Shown here: positions 1-7,702 of the stretch, piece after piece
Layout: each line of letters begins with the position of its first letter
Position numbering within the stretch: the first letter of the stretch is position 1
Assembly (NCBI GenBank): GCA_900770185.1
Contig: CAAGJM010000033.1
Span: 1-39,322, forward strand
From: Clostridia bacterium
GTDB lineage: Bacteria; Bacillota; Clostridia; Christensenellales; Borkfalkiaceae
DNA: 39,322 nt
Direction: 5' to 3'
Notes under the pieces: generated by a model
Databases searched by the model: none
What the model was told of the DNA's origin: nothing
Seen by the model: only the letters and a program-made list of their open reading frames with translations
Position numbers and translations under genes: made by a program

Positions 1-19
1 CCGCAAAAATGCTTCGCAC

Positions 20-133
20 CTAACAGAGCGCATTTTTAGAAGTTTTTTCGCAAGCGTGAGAGCAGTTGTACTGAACGTACTACAAACGAACAGTTGCGGA
101 AAAGGGCTAAAAAGACGCCTTTTAGGTAGTTAG
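20..133. repeat. Nested imperfect palindrome (structured intergenic element E1)
   Basis: Three nested helices can be read directly. The outer one pairs CTAAC (20-24) with GTTAG (129-133) and GCG..TTTTTAG (28-39) with CTAAAAA..CGC (107-118). The middle one pairs TTTT.CGCAA (44-53) with TTGCGGAAAA (94-103). The apical hairpin pairs GTTGTAC (65-71) with GTACTAC (77-83) around a TGAAC loop, with one mismatch. The shape matches elements at 11441-11584, 34433-34540 and 34549-34657, although the core sequence is more diverged. No convincing reading frame is seen. It may be a structured RNA, a 3' end of an upstream gene outside the window, or a small non-autonomous repeat. Confidence 0.5.
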
Positions 134-168
134 TGATAAGGAATGTTTTCCCTACAATAAAAAAAATA

Positions 169-197
169 TTGCAATTTGAAAAGAAATAATATATACT
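169..197 (+). promoter_or_regulatory. Sigma-A-type promoter of gdhA
   Basis: TTGCAA (169-174) and TATACT (192-197) are separated by exactly 17 bases. Transcription would begin near 204, giving a leader of about 32 nt before the gdhA ATG at 236. The nearest ribosome-binding-like bases are AGG about 10 nt upstream of the ATG, which is weak. Confidence 0.65.
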
Positions 198-235
198 TAT
201 AAAAAATAAATATATGAGGTATTTTAGGTAATTTT

Positions 236-1582
236 ATGAAACTTGAAAACAAATATCTTTTAAACGTTTTAAAAAACGTAAAAAAACGGAACCCTAACGA
301 ACCCGAATTCATTCAGGCGGTAACCGAGGTGTTTATAACCCTTCAACCCGTTATCGAGAAACGCCCCGACCTTGTTAAAGCAGGCGTTATCGAAAGGCTT
401 GTAGAACCTGAAAGAATGATTATGTTCCGCGTACCCTGGACGGACGATAAAGGCAACGTCCGCGTAAACCGCGGATACCGCGTTCAATTCAACAGCGCGA
501 TAGGCCCCTATAAGGGCGGGCTTCGCTTCCACCCCTCGGTAAACCTTTCCATCATCAAATTCTTAGGCTTCGAGCAGACCTTTAAAAACAGCCTTACAAC
601 CCTGCCCATGGGCGGCGGCAAAGGCGGCAGCGATTTTGACCCGAAAGGCAAATCGGACGCGGAAGTTATGCGTTTTTGCCAAAGCTTTATGACCGAACTT
701 TACCGTCACATCGGCCCCGATAAAGACGTACCCGCGGGCGATATAGGCGTCGGCGGCAGAGAAATAGGCTTTTTATTCGGGCAATATAAACGCCTTCAAA
801 ACGAATATTCGGGCGTGCTTACCGGCAAAGGTCTTACTTACGGCGGCTCTCTTGCGCGCACGCAGGCAACGGGATACGGGCTTTGCTACTTTACCGACGA
901 AATGCTTAAAGCGCACGGCAAGTCCTTTAAGGGACAGACCGTGGTCGTTTCGGGCAGCGGCAACGTTGCTATCTACGCGGTTGAAAAGGCTACCGAACTC
1001 GGCGCGAAAGTAGTTGCGATGAGCGACAGCAACGGTTACGTTTACGATAAAGACGGCATCGACCTTGACATCGTTAAACAGCTTAAAGAAGTTGAAAGAA
1101 AGCGCATTAAAGAGTACGTTACCCTTAAACCGAGCGCGGAATATCACGAAGGCCCGCACGGGATATGGACGATTAAATGCGATATCGCTCTCCCATGCGC
1201 TACCCAGAACGAAGTCAACGGCGAAGACGCTGAAAAGTTGGCGGCAAACGGTTGCTTCTGCGTATCCGAAGGCGCAAACATGCCCTCCACCCCCGAAGCG
1301 ATTGACGTTTACTTTGAAAACAACATGCTTTACGGCCCCGCAAAGGCAAGCAACGCCGGCGGCGTTGCGACCAGCGGTTTGGAAATGACACAGAACAGCA
1401 TGCGCCTTAGCTGGACGTTTGAAGAAGTCGACGAAAAACTTCACGGCATAATGGTAAGTATCTTCAAATCGGTTGAAGCCGCCGCGAAAGAATACGGAAT
1501 GGAAGGCAACTATATGGCGGGCGCGAACATCGCGGGCTTTATTAAAGTTGCTGAATCAATGAAAGCGCAAGGCAACGTTTAA
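236..1582 (+). CDS. gdhA: NADP-type glutamate dehydrogenase
   Basis: This 448-aa protein is a full-length hexameric-type glutamate dehydrogenase, which interconverts 2-oxoglutarate plus ammonium and glutamate in the cytoplasm. The substrate-binding stretch GGLRFHPSVN and the motif PMGGGKGG with its conserved lysine at residue 129 are present, followed by the Rossmann motif GSGN at 240-243. The length (about 445-450 aa) and the YKGGLRFHP/PMGGGKGG signature are those of the NADP(H)-linked biosynthetic GdhA class; cofactor preference is inferred from the family and is not proven here. It stands alone between its own promoter (169-197) and terminator (1612-1647), so it is probably monocistronic. 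In this kind of anaerobe it is a usual route of ammonium assimilation. Confidence 0.95.
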   Translation: MKLENKYLLNVLKNVKKRNPNEPEFIQAVTEVFITLQPVIEKRPDLVKAGVIERLVEPERMIMFRVPWTDDKGNVRVNRGYRVQFNSAIGPYKGGLRFHPSVNLSIIKFLGFEQTFKNSLTTLPMGGGKGGSDFDPKGKSDAEVMRFCQSFMTELYRHIGPDKDVPAGDIGVGGREIGFLFGQYKRLQNEYSGVLTGKGLTYGGSLARTQATGYGLCYFTDEMLKAHGKSFKGQTVVVSGSGNVAIYAVEKATELGAKVVAMSDSNGYVYDKDGIDLDIVKQLKEVERKRIKEYVTLKPSAEYHEGPHGIWTIKCDIALPCATQNEVNGEDAEKLAANGCFCVSEGANMPSTPEAIDVYFENNMLYGPAKASNAGGVATSGLEMTQNSMRLSWTFEEVDEKLHGIMVSIFKSVEAAAKEYGMEGNYMAGANIAGFIKVAESMKAQGNV

Positions 1583-1611
1583 CCGACCGACGCCCGCATG
1601 CAAATAAACGT

Positions 1612-1647
1612 AAAACGACCCTTTAATTTCGGGGTCGTTTTTGTTTT
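1612..1647 (+). terminator. Intrinsic terminator of gdhA
   Basis: AAAACGACCC (1612-1621) pairs with GGGTCGTTTT (1632-1641), and a T-rich run continues to 1647. It lies about 30 bases after the gdhA stop. Confidence 0.88.
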
Positions 1648-1702
1648 AGGCGAGTGGTTTTATTTCGCTTAAAAAATATTTGAACTTTTTTTTAAAATAT
1701 CG

Positions 1703-1731
1703 TTGACAGCGCATTTTTCAGGTTGTAGAAT
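1703..1731 (+). promoter_or_regulatory. Strong promoter of the ABC-exporter transcript
   Basis: A perfect TTGACA (1703-1708) and TAGAAT (1726-1731) are 17 bases apart. The start is expected near 1738, about 185 bases upstream of the ABC gene, so the mRNA has a long leader that contains the small ORF at 1761-1841. Confidence 0.8.
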
Positions 1732-1760
1732 ACAACTACGATAGTAAAGGAAGCATTTTT

Positions 1761-1841
1761 ATGCCGCTCTTTAAAACCGCTTTTTCGGATAATATAAAAA
1801 AGCGATTGAACAATAGAATATCCGGAATTACCCCACCGTGA
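1761..1841 (+). CDS. Putative 26-aa leader peptide upstream of the ABC exporter
   Basis: An ATG follows an AAAGGAAG ribosome-binding site by about 7 bases and opens a 26-codon frame that begins MPLFKTAFSD and ends GITPP before TGA. It lies about 20 bases after the predicted transcription start and about 80 bases before the ABC gene, whose own start has no clear ribosome-binding site. The small ORF is therefore better equipped for translation than the gene it precedes. A leader peptide before an efflux ABC transporter recalls B. subtilis bmrB-bmrCD, where ribosome stalling controls expression; that comparison is inference. GCCGC at the leader start could pair with GCGGC (1867-1871) just before a run of eight T, but the loop would be long and no tidy terminator is visible. 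Confidence 0.55.
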   Translation: MPLFKTAFSDNIKKRLNNRISGITPP

Positions 1842-1922
1842 TTTAAAGCGATTTTAAACTTTAATGCGGCGATTTTTTTTGCAAAAAAATACACCTCTTT
1901 CAAACAGAAAATAAAATGGTTT

Positions 1923-3785
1923 ATGATGAATAAGTTAAGCGAAAAGCAGATTAAAAAGACCGAAAAGCGCCTTGAAGATATAAACAAAATCCCCGATTAC
2001 GACGAGGTTTTCAGGGATACGAAGCGCAGCAAAAACCAAGACAATAAAATAGTTACGGCAATATTTAAAAAACAGTGGTTTAAAATAATATTGTCGGTTG
2101 TTTTGTTCGTTATAAAAGCCTGCCCCATTTTAATTATCCCGATAATAACTTCTTCGGTTATAGACGAAGTTACGAAAGGCAGCGGCGCAAACGTAAAGCA
2201 AATTTTAATATACGCGCTGATAATCGCGGTGTGTCTGATTCAAAACGTCCCCACCCACATGCTTTATGCCCGCATAACCGATAATATTTTGCGAAGAACC
2301 GGCGCGGGGCTTAAAGCGACGGTTATAAGGAAGCTTCAACGCCTTTCGATAACCTATCATAAAGAGATAGAAAGCGGGAAACTGCAATCGAAGTTCATGC
2401 GGGACACCGAGAATATCGACGCCTACTTCCGCCAGCTTTTAACCAGCGTTTTGCCGACGATTGCAAACCTTTTAACGGCGGTCATAATCGCGTTATACCG
2501 CTCGCCCGTGGTCGCTCTATTCTTCGTGGTCGTTATCCCCGCAAATATTATTTTAACCCGCACTTTCCGTAAGCCGATAAGAACGCGCAACCGCGAACTT
2601 AGGATGCAGACCGAAAACGTTTCCGCAAAGCTTTCGCAGATGCTTGAAATGCTTCAGGTAACGAAAGCGCACGGACTTGAAGAAGAAGAGATTTCTCACT
2701 TCGAGCACGATATTCGCGATTTAACTCAAAAGGGTCTTAACGTAGATAAAACTAACGCTTACTTCGGCTCTATTTCGTGGGTGGTGGCACAGTCGTTCAG
2801 CTGCTTATGCCTGTTTTTCACCGCGTTTATGGCAATAAAAGGCGTCAGCGGCTTTACGGCGGGGTCGATAGTTTTGTATCAGTCGCTGTTTTCGCAGATT
2901 AACGGTTACATTCAAAGCATTATAAACTCTATGCCTCAACTTGCCGTCGGCAAAGAGTCCATTCACTCCGTTTCCGAAATTATGAACAGCGAAGATATCG
3001 AAAACAACCGCGGCAAGCGCAAAATCGAAAAGGTGAACGGTAACGTTGACTTCGAGCACGTTTACTACCGCTACCCCGGCGCGAACGAAGATATGATTAA
3101 AGATTTTAACCTGCACGTTACAAGCGGGGAATGCATAGCCTTCGTCGGAAGTTCGGGGTCGGGGAAATCGACGATAATGAATATGATTATCGGGTTTTTA
3201 AAGCCTACGCGCGGAAACTTATTGATTGACGGCGAAAATATCGAAAACATCGACTTATCGGAGTACCGCCACAGCATATCCGTCGTGCCGCAAAACAGCA
3301 TTTTATTTGACGGCACCGTGCGTGAAAACATAACTTACGGGCTTATACGGTACACCGAAGAAGATTTGCAAAGGGTTGTAGAAATGTCGAACGTATCGGA
3401 ATTTTTGCCGGAACTTAAAGACGGGCTCGATACGCGTATCGGCGAACACGGCGGCAAACTTTCGGGCGGACAAAAACAGCGCATAACGATAGCCCGCGCC
3501 CTTATCCGCAACCCGAGTATTCTGATTTTGGACGAAGCCACTTCCGCGCTTGACAACGTTTCGGAATATCACGTTCAAAAGGCGATTGAAACGGCGCGCC
3601 AAAACCGCACCACCTTTATAGTCGCGCACAGACTTTCGACTATAAGAAACGCCGACCGCATCGTCGTTATGGAAAACGGCGTTATAAAGGAAACGGGTAC
3701 TTACGACGAGCTTATGGCGTTAAAAGGCAAGTTTTACGAGTTAAAGAGCCTTAACGATATTGCAACTAAATCGGTCGAAGGCTAA
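1923..3785 (+). CDS. ABC exporter half-transporter (TMD-NBD fusion), multidrug/lipid type
   Basis: This 620-aa protein has an N-terminal cytoplasmic segment rich in lysine and acidic residues, a six-helix type-IV exporter transmembrane domain (about 60-340) and a C-terminal ATPase domain. Visible motifs are Walker A GSSGSGKST (about 409-417), the signature LSGGQKQR (about 513-520), Walker B ILILDEATSALD (about 533-544) and the H-loop in IVAHRLST. Such half-transporters act as homodimers or heterodimers in the membrane. No partner ABC gene is adjacent, so a homodimer is likely. The substrate cannot be told from the sequence. Two adjacent ATGs exist (1923 and 1926) without a clear ribosome-binding site, which fits control through the upstream leader ORF. 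It ends in a terminator shared with the convergent GH1 gene. Confidence 0.9.
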   Translation: MMNKLSEKQIKKTEKRLEDINKIPDYDEVFRDTKRSKNQDNKIVTAIFKKQWFKIILSVVLFVIKACPILIIPIITSSVIDEVTKGSGANVKQILIYALIIAVCLIQNVPTHMLYARITDNILRRTGAGLKATVIRKLQRLSITYHKEIESGKLQSKFMRDTENIDAYFRQLLTSVLPTIANLLTAVIIALYRSPVVALFFVVVIPANIILTRTFRKPIRTRNRELRMQTENVSAKLSQMLEMLQVTKAHGLEEEEISHFEHDIRDLTQKGLNVDKTNAYFGSISWVVAQSFSCLCLFFTAFMAIKGVSGFTAGSIVLYQSLFSQINGYIQSIINSMPQLAVGKESIHSVSEIMNSEDIENNRGKRKIEKVNGNVDFEHVYYRYPGANEDMIKDFNLHVTSGECIAFVGSSGSGKSTIMNMIIGFLKPTRGNLLIDGENIENIDLSEYRHSISVVPQNSILFDGTVRENITYGLIRYTEEDLQRVVEMSNVSEFLPELKDGLDTRIGEHGGKLSGGQKQRITIARALIRNPSILILDEATSALDNVSEYHVQKAIETARQNRTTFIVAHRLSTIRNADRIVVMENGVIKETGTYDELMALKGKFYELKSLNDIATKSVEG

Positions 3786-3812
3786 CCCGCCCGCATTTAA
3801 ACCGTTATGATT

Positions 3813-3841
3813 AACCCCCGCCGCTTTGCGCGGCGGGGGTT
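3813..3841. terminator. Bidirectional terminator between ABC exporter and GH1 gene
   Basis: AACCCCCGCCGC (3813-3824) pairs with GCGGCGGGGGTT (3830-3841) around a five-base loop. It separates two convergent genes. The flanking T and A runs are short, so efficiency in each direction is uncertain. Confidence 0.75.
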
Positions 3842-3845
3842 TAAG

Positions 3846-5144
3846 TTAAAAATCTTCTTTGTTATACGGAAGCGACGGATATTTTTTAAGATATTTTTTA
3901 AGCATTTCGTGGTTGTAGCCGTTGTTTTCGATAATCTCTTTATAAAAATACGCGCTGTTTTTCGGCGTGCGCTTAAAGGTTTTAAAGTCAACGCCCACAA
4001 GCCCGAATCTCGGCACGAAAGAATACCACTCGTAGTTATCCATAAACGACCAGTGCAGATAGCCTCTTATATCCACGCCCATATCTATACAAAGTTTGAA
4101 CGCAGAAAGATATTCCGTCATAAAAACAAGGCGCAAATCGTCGTCATCGCACGCGCAACCGTTTTCGCTTATGTAAACGGGTTTATCCATAAGGCGCGTT
4201 AAGTTATGCACGACGTTTTCGGGGTCGAATTCGTCGAGATAAAACGGCATATCTATCATATTCGCTTTTGAAAACGGGTATCTTTCGCCGTTAAAGTCAA
4301 TTTTACGCGCGTCAACCATAGAGCGGACATAGATGTTAATCGACCAAAAGTCGCAAGTATCTTTAACAGATTTGTCTATTTTATGCCCATACCCGGGAAC
4401 GAGCACTTCGCCCGTACGAATTGCGTGAAAAAAGTATTCGTTCAAATAAACGTCGCGCATGTCGGCGACGGCGTTATCGAATTTATCGTGCAAACGCTTG
4501 GGAAATTGAAGTACGAAAGCGTGCGCGGAAGAAACGGGCGCGTCGGTATACTTTTTAATTGTGTGATAACCCTTTGCGTGGAAAAACACCGAATTGAATT
4601 TTGTTTTAAGGCTTTTTTCGTCAAAACCAAGATTTTCTTCATTAAAAACGTTGTAAAAACTGACGTAATCTTTAACCTTTGGCACGATATAATCGATATA
4701 CCGCTCAAAATATTTAACGTTATCTAAATCGCCGAACCCGCCCTTATCGGTAAACCACTTGGGTTTTGAAAAGTGCACGAGAGTTAAAAAAACCTTAATT
4801 CCGCTATCGTGAAGGGTTTTAACCTCATCGATATAGTGATTTGTCGCCGCTTCGTCGAAAACCCCTTCGCGCGGCTCTATGCGCGACCACTCGACGCTTA
4901 ACCTGAAAGCCTGATGCCCGAGGCTTTTTAAAAGTTTAATATCATCTTTATAAAGCTCGTAATGGTTGCAGGCTTTGCCGCTCGGCGCAAAGTTTTTATC
5001 CTTAGTCGTTTCAGCGGTTTCAAGTTCATCGAAATACTTATCGGCGTTTACGTTGTCGCCTTCGATTTGATGCCCCGCGGTCGCACTGCCCCACAAAAAG
5101 TTTTCGGGAAAGTTAAAACCTTTGATTGAAAACACGTCGTTCAT
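3846..5144 (-). CDS. Glycoside hydrolase family 1 beta-glycosidase
   Basis: From the ATG at 5144 the protein is 432 aa; this start is preceded by GGAG at 7 bases and begins MNDVFSIKGF, whereas an upstream in-frame codon lies among promoter elements. The GH1 hallmarks are FLWGSATAGHQIEG near the N terminus, the acid/base glutamate in FNEEN (E169) and the nucleophile in YISENG (E327), plus a C-terminal HWSFMDNYEW sugar-binding stretch. The family hydrolyses beta-glucosides, beta-galactosides or their 6-phosphates. The usual TFNEP triplet is here NEEN. There is no signal peptide, so it acts in the cytoplasm. No PTS gene is adjacent, so whether the substrate is phosphorylated is open. It has its own promoter and a palindromic operator candidate. 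Confidence 0.9.
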   Translation of the reverse strand: MNDVFSIKGFNFPENFLWGSATAGHQIEGDNVNADKYFDELETAETTKDKNFAPSGKACNHYELYKDDIKLLKSLGHQAFRLSVEWSRIEPREGVFDEAATNHYIDEVKTLHDSGIKVFLTLVHFSKPKWFTDKGGFGDLDNVKYFERYIDYIVPKVKDYVSFYNVFNEENLGFDEKSLKTKFNSVFFHAKGYHTIKKYTDAPVSSAHAFVLQFPKRLHDKFDNAVADMRDVYLNEYFFHAIRTGEVLVPGYGHKIDKSVKDTCDFWSINIYVRSMVDARKIDFNGERYPFSKANMIDMPFYLDEFDPENVVHNLTRLMDKPVYISENGCACDDDDLRLVFMTEYLSAFKLCIDMGVDIRGYLHWSFMDNYEWYSFVPRFGLVGVDFKTFKRTPKNSAYFYKEIIENNGYNHEMLKKYLKKYPSLPYNKEDF

Positions 5145-5155
5145 AAAATATCTCC

Positions 5156-5179
5156 TGACACATTGAGTCACGTATTATA
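5156..5179 (-). promoter_or_regulatory. GH1 promoter -10 box with overlapping palindromic operator candidate
   Basis: Reading the minus strand, TATAAT lies at 5179-5174 and the start would fall near 5167. A 15-base imperfect palindrome TGACACATTGAGTCA (5156-5170) covers the start and lies just before the ribosome-binding site. The -35 region is AT-rich and has no good match. A palindrome over +1 of a sugar-hydrolase gene is typical of a repressor site, but no regulator gene is adjacent. Confidence 0.45.
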
Positions 5180-5252
5180 ATAAAATTTTATCACACAAAA
5201 ATATAAATACTTATCATTTATTTAGAATTTAGTATTGAAAATTTATTTAAAA

Positions 5253-5282
5253 ATAATCGGCGGAAGATTCCGCCGATTATTA
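5253..5282 (-). terminator. Intrinsic terminator of the PPi-phosphofructokinase gene
   Basis: AATAATCGGCGGAA (5253-5266) and TTCCGCCGATTATT (5269-5282) form a 14-bp stem with a minimal loop. On the minus strand it follows the gene's stop by about 11 bases and is followed by TTTAAAT. Confidence 0.85.
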
Positions 5283-5293
5283 GCTTGATTTAA

Positions 5294-6541
5294 TTATTTT
5301 CTGCCGGCTTGGACCTTTTTGAGGTGAGCAAATCTCGGAAGGCCGTCTTCAAGCGGAGCTTTCGCATCGCCCTGAATAAGGGGAAGCGCGTATTTAACGT
5401 ACTCGTCCGAAATATAGGTGCCGCCGTTCGTTATCCATTCAAGGGGAACGGTTTTTTCGGTGTTAGCGGCAAGTTCGAGCGGTAAAAGTTTATATTCGCA
5501 TTCGTACTTATCGCCTTCTTTTCTTGCGTAGCAGACCATTTTGTCGGTTTCGCCGTTTACTGCCGCTTTAACAGCTTCGCGGCCTGCGTTAAACGTTTCT
5601 TCAACGTCAACCTTGCTTGCTAAGTGAGCGCCGCACCTCTGCATAAGCGAAAGTTCGATACCTCTCGTTTTAAAGCCCGTTTTTTCTTTGATAAGGTTAG
5701 CAAGGGTTGCCGCAACGCCGCCGAGTTGAGCGTGACCGAAACTGTCGCGCGCGACGGAGCCAACGAGTTCGCAAACGAGTTTGCCGTTTTTATCGTGAAT
5801 ACCTTCGGAAACGACGGCGATACATTTGTTGTTCTTTTTAGCGCAAACCGCTTTAACGTCTTCTACGAATTTATCCACGTCGAACGGGACTTCGGGAAGA
5901 TAAATTAAATCTGCGCCTAAGCCTTTAACCCCTGCAAGAGCCGCCGCGGCGGTAAGCCAACCGGCGTTTCTGCCCATGCACTCGATAACGCAAACCATCG
6001 GCGTATCGTAAACTTTTGCGTCAAGGTTTACTTCCATAATGGTGGTCGCTATATATTTAGCGGCGGAAGCGTAGCCCGGGCAGTGGTCGGTGCCGTATAA
6101 GTCGTTATCGATGGTCTTCGGAACGCCGATAACGTTGCAGTCCCAACCCGATTTTTGCATATATTTGCTTATTTTGTTACAAGTGTCCATACTGTCGTTG
6201 CCGCCGTTGTAGAAGAAGTAACGAACGTTATATTTTTTGAACACTTCAACTATTCTCTTATAATCGGTGTCGTCTACGCTTGCGTCTTTAAGTTTATATC
6301 TGACCGATCCGAGAGCCGACGACGGGGTATATTTCAAGAGTTCGAGTTCTTTCATATCTTCTTTAGAGATATCGTAAAAATTCTCTTCCAGAACGCCCTT
6401 AATGCCGTTAGCCGCACCGTAAACCGCGGTTATGTTCTTTTGACCTAACGCTTCGATGAATACGCCTGCCGCGCTTGCGTTGATAACCGAAGTGGGTCCG
6501 CCCGATTGCGCAAACATACATGCGCCAACCAAATTTTTCAT
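5294..6541 (-). CDS. pfp: Pyrophosphate-type 6-phosphofructokinase
   Basis: This 415-aa protein belongs to the phosphofructokinase superfamily but to the long, PPi-using branch. At the phosphoryl-donor site it reads GGNDS (113-117) with aspartate at the position where ATP enzymes have glycine (GGDGS), and it has lysine 142 in PKTIDND where ATP enzymes have PGTIDND; both are the established markers of PPi specificity. It would convert fructose 6-phosphate and PPi reversibly to fructose 1,6-bisphosphate and Pi in glycolysis. The first Asp of the donor motif is Asn here. An AAGGAG site lies about 7 bases before the ATG. It sits directly downstream of the ATP-type pfkA, so the cell seems to hold both enzymes side by side. 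Confidence 0.88.
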   Translation of the reverse strand: MKNLVGACMFAQSGGPTSVINASAAGVFIEALGQKNITAVYGAANGIKGVLEENFYDISKEDMKELELLKYTPSSALGSVRYKLKDASVDDTDYKRIVEVFKKYNVRYFFYNGGNDSMDTCNKISKYMQKSGWDCNVIGVPKTIDNDLYGTDHCPGYASAAKYIATTIMEVNLDAKVYDTPMVCVIECMGRNAGWLTAAAALAGVKGLGADLIYLPEVPFDVDKFVEDVKAVCAKKNNKCIAVVSEGIHDKNGKLVCELVGSVARDSFGHAQLGGVAATLANLIKEKTGFKTRGIELSLMQRCGAHLASKVDVEETFNAGREAVKAAVNGETDKMVCYARKEGDKYECEYKLLPLELAANTEKTVPLEWITNGGTYISDEYVKYALPLIQGDAKAPLEDGLPRFAHLKKVQAGRK

Positions 6542-6641
6542 AATTGTTCTCCTTTAGGTATATAAAAATATTTCTTAATTGTTTTTAGTTTAATTAACAA
6601 GGCTAAGCGCGGCGCATACGCCGCTGACTTTTACCGAAACG

Positions 6642-7604
6642 TTACAGCGATAAAATGTGCGCTATATCGTAAAGTTTATTATCGAACGTTCTCGGCATTG
6701 CTAAGGCCTCAGATATATCCATATCGATAATCGCGTTGTTTTTAATACCGATAACTCTGTTCGTTTTATTTTCTTTGATAAGGTCAACCGCTTTAACCGC
6801 CATACGCGCCGCAAGCACGCGGTCGGACATCGTCGGCGAGCCGCCGCGCTGAATGTGCCCTAAAACGGTGGTTTTAACGGATATGCCGGTAAGTTCTTTT
6901 ATCTTTTTGCAAATTTCGTCTCTGTCGCCCGCGCCTTCCGCAAGAACTATCATGTTGGAAGTTTTGCCGCGCTTCTGGCTTTGTAAAAGAGAACGAGCCA
7001 TTTCGTCGATATCGACGGGGACTTCGGGGGTGATGCAATATTCCGCGCCGCCCGCTAAACTTGCATAAAGAGCTATATCGCCGCACTTTCTGCCCATAAC
7101 CTCTAAAAGCGACGCCCTGTCGTGCGAGCCCATGGTATCGCGCAGATTGTTGATTGCCGACAAAACGGTGTTGACCGCCGTATCGAAACCCAAAGTGTAA
7201 TCGGTATAGGCTAAGTCGTTATCTATCGTGCCGGGTATCCCGACGACGTTTATGCCGCAGTTATCGCTTAAATCTTTCGCGCCGCGGAAAGACCCGTCGC
7301 CGCCGATAACGATTAAACTGTCTATGCCGTACGCCTGAAGGGTGTCTGCCGCTTGTTTCTGATATTCGACTTCTTTAAACTCGGGACATCTTGCCGTTTT
7401 TAAAATGGTGCCGCCGCGGTGAATAATGTCGGAAACGGAACGGGAATTCATGCGCGTAACGCTGTTGTTGAGTAAACCCACGTATCCGCGCTCGACGCCG
7501 TACACGTCGATATCGTTATAAATTGCGTATCTGACGCACGCCCTGACGCAGGCGTTCATGCCGGGCGCGTCGCCGCCGCTCGTTAAAATTGCAACTTTTT
7601 TCAT
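6642..7604 (-). CDS. pfkA: ATP-dependent 6-phosphofructokinase
   Basis: The 320-aa length and motifs are those of the classic bacterial PfkA: N-terminal ILTSGGDAPGMN, donor site GGDGS (101-105), PGTIDND (124-130) with catalytic aspartate, and GHIQRGG near 240-250. It phosphorylates fructose 6-phosphate with ATP as the committed step of glycolysis. The start follows an AAGGAG site. Its promoter lies in the gap after dnaE (7653-7681), so it need not depend on dnaE transcription although dnaE-pfkA adjacency is common in Clostridia. The 5' leader contains a 7-bp hairpin (7615-7621 with 7629-7635) that overlaps the edge of the ribosome-binding site. Downstream, after 101 bases, comes the PPi-type enzyme; a GC-rich hairpin in that gap has no T-run and may only be a processing site. 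Confidence 0.95.
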   Translation of the reverse strand: MKKVAILTSGGDAPGMNACVRACVRYAIYNDIDVYGVERGYVGLLNNSVTRMNSRSVSDIIHRGGTILKTARCPEFKEVEYQKQAADTLQAYGIDSLIVIGGDGSFRGAKDLSDNCGINVVGIPGTIDNDLAYTDYTLGFDTAVNTVLSAINNLRDTMGSHDRASLLEVMGRKCGDIALYASLAGGAEYCITPEVPVDIDEMARSLLQSQKRGKTSNMIVLAEGAGDRDEICKKIKELTGISVKTTVLGHIQRGGSPTMSDRVLAARMAVKAVDLIKENKTNRVIGIKNNAIIDMDISEALAMPRTFDNKLYDIAHILSL

Positions 7605-7652
7605 ATAATACTCCTTTCGGCAAAATCCGCCGAAAATACTTTAACCTAATTT

Positions 7653-7681
7653 ATTTTAAACCAAAGTGCGCGATTTATCAA
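7653..7681 (-). promoter_or_regulatory. Promoter of pfkA
   Basis: On the minus strand TTGATA (7681-7676) and TAAAAT (7658-7653) are 17 bases apart. Transcription would start near 7646, giving a leader of about 42 nt. Confidence 0.72.
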
Positions 7682-7702
7682 TTATTTTTATAAAATTTTA
7701 CG

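Noticed and set aside
773..1444. Long minus-strand open frame (223 codons) inside gdhA
   Set aside because: It is the antisense shadow of a clear glutamate dehydrogenase gene and has no family features or ribosome-binding site.
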